A stretch of 64,000 nt of DNA from G965222505 sp965222505. GTDB lineage: Bacteria > Bacteroidota > Rhodothermia > Rhodothermales > DATKEJ01. The position numbers were made by a program, and so were the translations under genes. Where the stretch lies: the NCBI GenBank assembly GCA_965222505.1, contig OZ244956.1, forward strand, positions 3,720,001-3,784,000, written 5' to 3'. Each line of letters begins with the position of its first letter. The stretch's first letter is position 1. Positions 60,473-64,000 of the stretch are shown one piece after another. The notes beneath the pieces are model-generated. The model did not search any database and was not told the origin of the DNA. It saw only the letters and a list, made by a program, of their open reading frames with translations.

Positions 60473-61072
60473 GTGAAGCACATACGTACGGTTCAATTCG
60501 TCAAAGGCGCGACCCGTTGGGCCGAGTTGCCTGAAGACGGTCGACCTGAAGTGGCCTTTATCGGGCGCTCAAACGTGGGGAAAAGCTCCTTGCTCAACAT
60601 GCTTGTTGGGCGTAAAGCCCTGGCCCGAACCAGCCGGACGCCAGGCAAAACCCAGGAACTCAATTATTACCTGGTCAACGAGGCGTTTTATCTGGTTGAT
60701 TTACCCGGCCTCGGGTATGCGAAGGTATCCAAAACCCAGCGTGCCCGGTGGGCGAAGTTCATTCAAGAATATCTGATCCAACGTGAACCGCTCCGGCTGA
60801 TCTGCCACCTGGTGGATGGCCGTCATCCGCCGACGGCCCTCGACCGAAAAGTCATGCAATGGGTGCAATATGGCACCGCGCCGTACCTCATTTTGCTTAC
60901 CAAGGCCGATAAGGTGTCTCGCAACGCACACGCCAAACATGTACGCAAGGTCCATGAGACTTTGCTAAGCCAAGGATTGGAAGCCCCCGTGGTGTTGACC
61001 TCGGCAGAAAAGGGGAAAGGCCGGGAGGCGGTTTGGTCGTGGATTAAAGATCTGGGGATTATGCGGCCATAA
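60473..61072 (+). CDS. engB: Ribosome biogenesis GTPase EngB/YsxC
   Basis: 199 residues from GTG 60473, the usual length. GTPase motifs: G1 GRSNVGKSSLLN, G2 region RTPGKTQ, G3 DLPGLGYAK, G4 LTKADKVS, G5 TSAEKGKG. EngB is an essential assembly factor of the large ribosomal subunit. The gene is probably cotranscribed with sucD. Downstream, 42 bp after the stop, a GTATTGC inverted repeat precedes serA. Confidence 0.95.
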   Translation: MKHIRTVQFVKGATRWAELPEDGRPEVAFIGRSNVGKSSLLNMLVGRKALARTSRTPGKTQELNYYLVNEAFYLVDLPGLGYAKVSKTQRARWAKFIQEYLIQREPLRLICHLVDGRHPPTALDRKVMQWVQYGTAPYLILLTKADKVSRNAHAKHVRKVHETLLSQGLEAPVVLTSAEKGKGREAVWSWIKDLGIMRP

Positions 61073-61114
61073 GTGCTTTGATTTCGATAACTGCTCCACA
61101 TCGTGTGCTGTTAA

Positions 61115-61173
61115 GTATTGCGTATTGCGTAAGGAAGTCGCCCAGATTGGGGAGTATGCCTTTACGCAATACG
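61115..61173. repeat. Inverted heptamer array, GTATTGC family, before serA
   Basis: gtattgcgtattgcgtaa (61115-61132) pairs through cgtattgcgtaa (61121-61132) with ttacgcaatacg (61162-61173), a perfect 12-bp stem with a 29-bp loop. The same heptamer occurs at 35671. It lies between engB and serA, 28 bp before the serA start. Confidence 0.85.
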
Positions 61174-61200
61174 TTTTAAGCACTACATGTGAGATTAATA

Positions 61201-62808
61201 ATGCAAACTTCTGAACCCATGTCTCAAAAGGTACTCATTACGGATTCCATTGCGCCGGTGTGTGCCATGTTGCTCACCGAGCAAGGCATTGAAGTCGATA
61301 TTCGATTAAAACAATCGCCCGAAGCCCTCGCCGAAATCGTGGACCAGTACCACGGCTGGATTATTCGAAGCGGCACCCGTATCAATGCCGATTTGCTGGA
61401 AGCGGCCAAACAGCTCAGGGTGGTCGGCCGGGCAGGCGTAGGTGTGGATAATGTGGACCTGGAGGCCGCCACCAAGCGTGGGGTCCTCGTCCTGAATGCC
61501 CCCGACGGCAACACCATTTCTACGGCCGAACATACGTGTGCGATGCTATTGGCATTGTCCCGGCACATTTCCCAGGCCGATGCTTCTCTGACCGAAAAGA
61601 AATGGGAGCGCAAAAAGTTTATGGGGGCTGAGGTGTACGGCAAGACGCTGGGCATCATCGGGGTAGGCAAGATTGGCCGGGCCGTGGCCCAGCGCATGCA
61701 GGGTTTCGGGATGCACACGATTGGGTTCGACCCCGTGCTGTCCGAGGAAACCGCCGAGAAAATGGGCATCGAACTGGTGCCCCTGGATGAAGTGTATGCG
61801 CGAAGCGATTACATTACAACGCATACCCCCCTCAACGACGCAACCCGCGGCATGTTGAACCGTGACACCCTTCGGCAGTGCAAGCCAGGCATTCGGCTGG
61901 TGAACTGTGCTCGAGGAGGGATCATTGATGAAGGAGACCTGCTTGACGCCATCGAAGCAGGGCACGTCGCCGGAGCTGCACTGGACGTGTATTCCCAGGA
62001 GCCGCCGGGGGCTGCGCTGGCATCACTCGTTTCGCATCCCCGCGTGGTTACCACCCCGCACATTGCCGCCTCAACCGAAGAGGCCCAGGAGAAGGTGGCC
62101 CGGCAGGTGACGGAGCAAGTGATTAATGCGTTGCAGGGGCGGCCCGTGCAAACCCCCGTCAACTCCATGGCGATAAAAATGGCGGCTCAGCACGAAGTGC
62201 AACCCTACCTGCGCCTGGCCGAGATCCTCGGGAGTGCCCTGAGCCAGCTTTCCGAAGGGTCGATGCGGCGCCTGACGGTGCGGTGTTGTGGTGAGCTTAC
62301 CCAGCGCTATGCCGAGATCCTGACCATCGGTGCACTCAAAGGCATACTGGATCGTTGGCATACGGAGCCTGTCAATTACATCAATGCCCGAACCCTGGCC
62401 GAGCAGGCCGGCTTGCAGATTGAGGTGCGGTTGCTACCCAGTGCCGGCAACTTTACCAACTTGCTGGACATCACGCTGGAGTCCGACCAGCGCTCTCGTC
62501 GGATTGCCGGGGCTGTTTTCGGTCGGGAAGACGTGCGCATTGTACAAGTAGACGGCTACGATTTTGAAGTCCACCCTCATGGCTGTATCTTATTCTATGC
62601 CAACAAGGACCGGCCCGGCATGTTGGCCGCCGTCGGACACCGTCTGGCACAGGCTGAAATCAACATTGGAGCCCTTGCGCTTGGGCGCAAAGGACCTGGC
62701 TCAATTGCCCTCACAGCCGTTAGTGTAGATCAGGAAATCCCCCAGCATGTGCTGGATGATATCGCACAAATTGAAGATGTAGACGATATTAAGGTGGTTT
62801 ACCTGTGA
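61201..62808 (+). CDS. serA: D-3-phosphoglycerate dehydrogenase with ASB and ACT domains
   Basis: 535 residues from ATG 61201; ATG 61219 (MSQKVLITD) is equally possible. The catalytic domain has RAGVGVDNVDLEAATKRGV, the NAD site GKTLGIIGVGKIGRAVAQR and NCARGGIIDEGDLL, with His in TPHIAASTEEAQEKVA. An intervening (ASB) domain at ~310-450 and a C-terminal ACT domain (CILFYANKDRPGMLAAVGHRLAQAEINIGALALGR) follow. This is the long form of the enzyme for the first step of serine biosynthesis. Serine feedback through the ACT domain is expected. Confidence 0.96.
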   Translation: MQTSEPMSQKVLITDSIAPVCAMLLTEQGIEVDIRLKQSPEALAEIVDQYHGWIIRSGTRINADLLEAAKQLRVVGRAGVGVDNVDLEAATKRGVLVLNAPDGNTISTAEHTCAMLLALSRHISQADASLTEKKWERKKFMGAEVYGKTLGIIGVGKIGRAVAQRMQGFGMHTIGFDPVLSEETAEKMGIELVPLDEVYARSDYITTHTPLNDATRGMLNRDTLRQCKPGIRLVNCARGGIIDEGDLLDAIEAGHVAGAALDVYSQEPPGAALASLVSHPRVVTTPHIAASTEEAQEKVARQVTEQVINALQGRPVQTPVNSMAIKMAAQHEVQPYLRLAEILGSALSQLSEGSMRRLTVRCCGELTQRYAEILTIGALKGILDRWHTEPVNYINARTLAEQAGLQIEVRLLPSAGNFTNLLDITLESDQRSRRIAGAVFGREDVRIVQVDGYDFEVHPHGCILFYANKDRPGMLAAVGHRLAQAEINIGALALGRKGPGSIALTAVSVDQEIPQHVLDDIAQIEDVDDIKVVYL

Positions 62809-62842
62809 CAGGATTGTTAATTTTAGTACAAACGTGCCCGTG

Positions 62843-62907
62843 GGAGGTGCACAGACACAGGGTATTTATTTACTCCCTTGACAAAGCATGAACGCACCTC
62901 CTATTTT
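62843..62907 (+). promoter_or_regulatory. Inverted repeat and candidate promoter between serA and the TonB-dependent receptor
   Basis: ggaggtgc (62843-62850) pairs with gcacctcc (62894-62901) across a 43-bp loop. Within the loop region lies TTGACA (62878-62883), followed 18 bp later by TATTTT (62902-62907), a possible promoter for the receptor gene with a ~275-nt leader. The 375-bp region 62809-63183 contains no gene. Confidence 0.4.
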
Positions 62908-63183
62908 GTTTTGCGTTTCTCACCGTAATGAAGCGAACGGCTAAGCGATTAGTTCGACACCACACTCAATACAATTGATCTTGCTTGATTCCTGCCCGTT
63001 CAGGCTCCACTTGAACCGCCACAAGTCTTGTATACATCAAGGTCTGCCTTGGAGTATGCTTGTTGTGTCCATAAACCATTAAACCAAATAACCGTGCAGA
63101 ACTACCGGTGTGCGGCTTCGGCCCATATAAGCAGGTGGCATTCTGCTGTTTAACCACCACCATCACTCCTACGGAGGTCATAT

Positions 63184-64000
63184 ATGTTTCGTAAATGGGG
63201 TATACTATTTCTCTGCTTGCTGACGGTGCCGCTCGTGGCATCGGCGCAGCAGACGGGGAAATTGGCCGGGTCCGTCACGGATCAGGCCACCAACGAGCCG
63301 CTGCCCGGCGCGACCGTCGTCATCGACGGGACGCAACTGGGCTCGGCAACCGACGCCAATGGTAGCTACTTTATCATTGGTGTGCCGGTGGGCACCTATA
63401 ACATTCGTGCCTCGTTCATCGGATACGAGTCGCTCGTCTACAACGACGTCTCGATCAACGCCGGCTTCACGCGTAACCTGGACTTTGCCCTGAGTGGCGA
63501 TACCGAGTTGCTCGACGAAGTGGTCGTTGAATATGAGCGGCCCATCATCCAGAAAGATGCCATCGGCGTGCCGAAGGTCGTCTCGGGTGAAGCCATCCAG
63601 AACCTGCCTGTTCGCGGTGTGGGTTCAGTGGCCGCGCTGCAAGGCGGCGTTGTTGCTGACGAAGGCTCGGGCGATCTGTTCGTGCGTGGCGGCCGGGAAG
63701 AAGAAGTCACCTTCTTTGTCGACGGCGTCAAAGTCGTCGGCCAGGTTGCGGTTCCACAATCGGCCATCCAGGAGCAGTCGATGCTCATTGGGAGCATTCC
63801 GGCCAAGTTTGGCGATGCTGCTTCAGGAATCATTTCGGTGACGACCAAAAGCGGTGGTTCCAACTTCTTTGGTAGCCTTGAAGGGGTGACCTCGGAAGTG
63901 CTGGATTCGTTCGGCTACAATCTGGGTAGCTTTTCGGTGGGCGGTCCTTTGATCAGGGACAAGGTCAACTTCTTTGTGGCCGGTGAATTGCTGAGCCAGG
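63184..64000 (+). CDS. TonB-dependent outer-membrane receptor, N-terminal part (partial)
   Basis: At least 272 residues; the gene continues past the right edge. Start ATG 63184 with a good Shine-Dalgarno (ggagg at 63173-63177), unusual for this window. The signal peptide reads MFRKWGILFLCLLTVPLVASAQ. A CarboxypepD_reg domain follows (AGSVTDQATNEPLPGATVVIDGT... GSATDANGSYFIIGVPVGTYNIRASFIGYE). A plug domain is next (VVEYERPIIQKDAIGVPKVVSGEAIQNLPVRGVGSVAALQGGV, FVRGGREEEVTFFVDGVKV), and the barrel begins near FGSLEGVTSE. Such SusC-like or adhesin-like receptors import large nutrients; the ligand is unknown. No SusD partner can be seen within the window. Confidence 0.92.
   Translation, partial: MFRKWGILFLCLLTVPLVASAQQTGKLAGSVTDQATNEPLPGATVVIDGTQLGSATDANGSYFIIGVPVGTYNIRASFIGYESLVYNDVSINAGFTRNLDFALSGDTELLDEVVVEYERPIIQKDAIGVPKVVSGEAIQNLPVRGVGSVAALQGGVVADEGSGDLFVRGGREEEVTFFVDGVKVVGQVAVPQSAIQEQSMLIGSIPAKFGDAASGIISVTTKSGGSNFFGSLEGVTSEVLDSFGYNLGSFSVGGPLIRDKVNFFVAGELLSQ

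Overview
The window looks like chromosomal DNA of a member of the Rhodothermota (Rhodothermales) or a close relative in the Bacteroidota superphylum. The evidence is secreted proteins ending in a Por/type IX-like sorting domain with the NYPNPF signature (genes at 15411 and 19213), a CarboxypepD_reg/TonB-dependent receptor (63184), weak Shine-Dalgarno use, moderately high GC, and a beta-mannan catabolic operon of the type characterised in Rhodothermus marinus. This taxonomic call is inference from gene content; no marker search was possible.

Layout. 1-5.8 kb: the end of a secreted dockerin-like protein, a beta-helix protein, a Ser/Thr kinase with TPRs and a rhomboid protease. 6-19 kb: an acidic protein coupled to acyl-CoA carboxylase beta (pccB), mltD, a YhhN protein, queG, an OmpA/SPOR-like protein, a secreted beta-propeller, a Phd/PIN toxin-antitoxin pair, queD, tRNA-Pro and a FemAB/GNAT-like protein. 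19-27.5 kb: a DUF4397 adhesin-like protein, a hybrid histidine kinase, a patatin lipase and a GH3 glucosidase lipoprotein. 27.5-33 kb (minus strand): a GMC oxidoreductase, a PhoD-like phosphatase lipoprotein, an Asp/Asn beta-hydroxylase and a DUF1080-PLC-like fusion. 33-37 kb: ispH, two small lipoproteins and an M20 peptidase. 37.4-43.2 kb (minus): a PD40 propeller protein and a beta-mannan operon (GH26 mannanase, cellobiose 2-epimerase, GH130 phosphorylase) whose sugar:sodium symporter gene is a degraded remnant. 43.3-46 kb (minus): an SAM methyltransferase plus an overlapping AAA-ATPase/TOPRIM-like pair that resembles an anti-phage system. 46-64 kb: mostly housekeeping genes (valS, a membrane-anchored Mur ligase, rho, radC, tatA, gatA, sucD, engB, serA) and the start of a TonB-dependent receptor.

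The most striking feature that genes do not explain is a scattered set of intergenic inverted arrays built from 7-bp units. At least four unrelated heptamers occur (GTTCTAC, TGCGAGG, GTATTGC, GATTGTC), and each locus has the unit in tandem and then its complement in tandem, so it can fold into a hairpin. Several arms run into genes: they supply the last residues and stop codons of IspH, GatA and the PhoD-like protein, and others end at start codons. A second structural surprise is a 114-bp element at 42760-42873 that can fold into a closed four-way junction of one outer stem and three back-to-back hairpins, sitting next to the truncated symporter gene.
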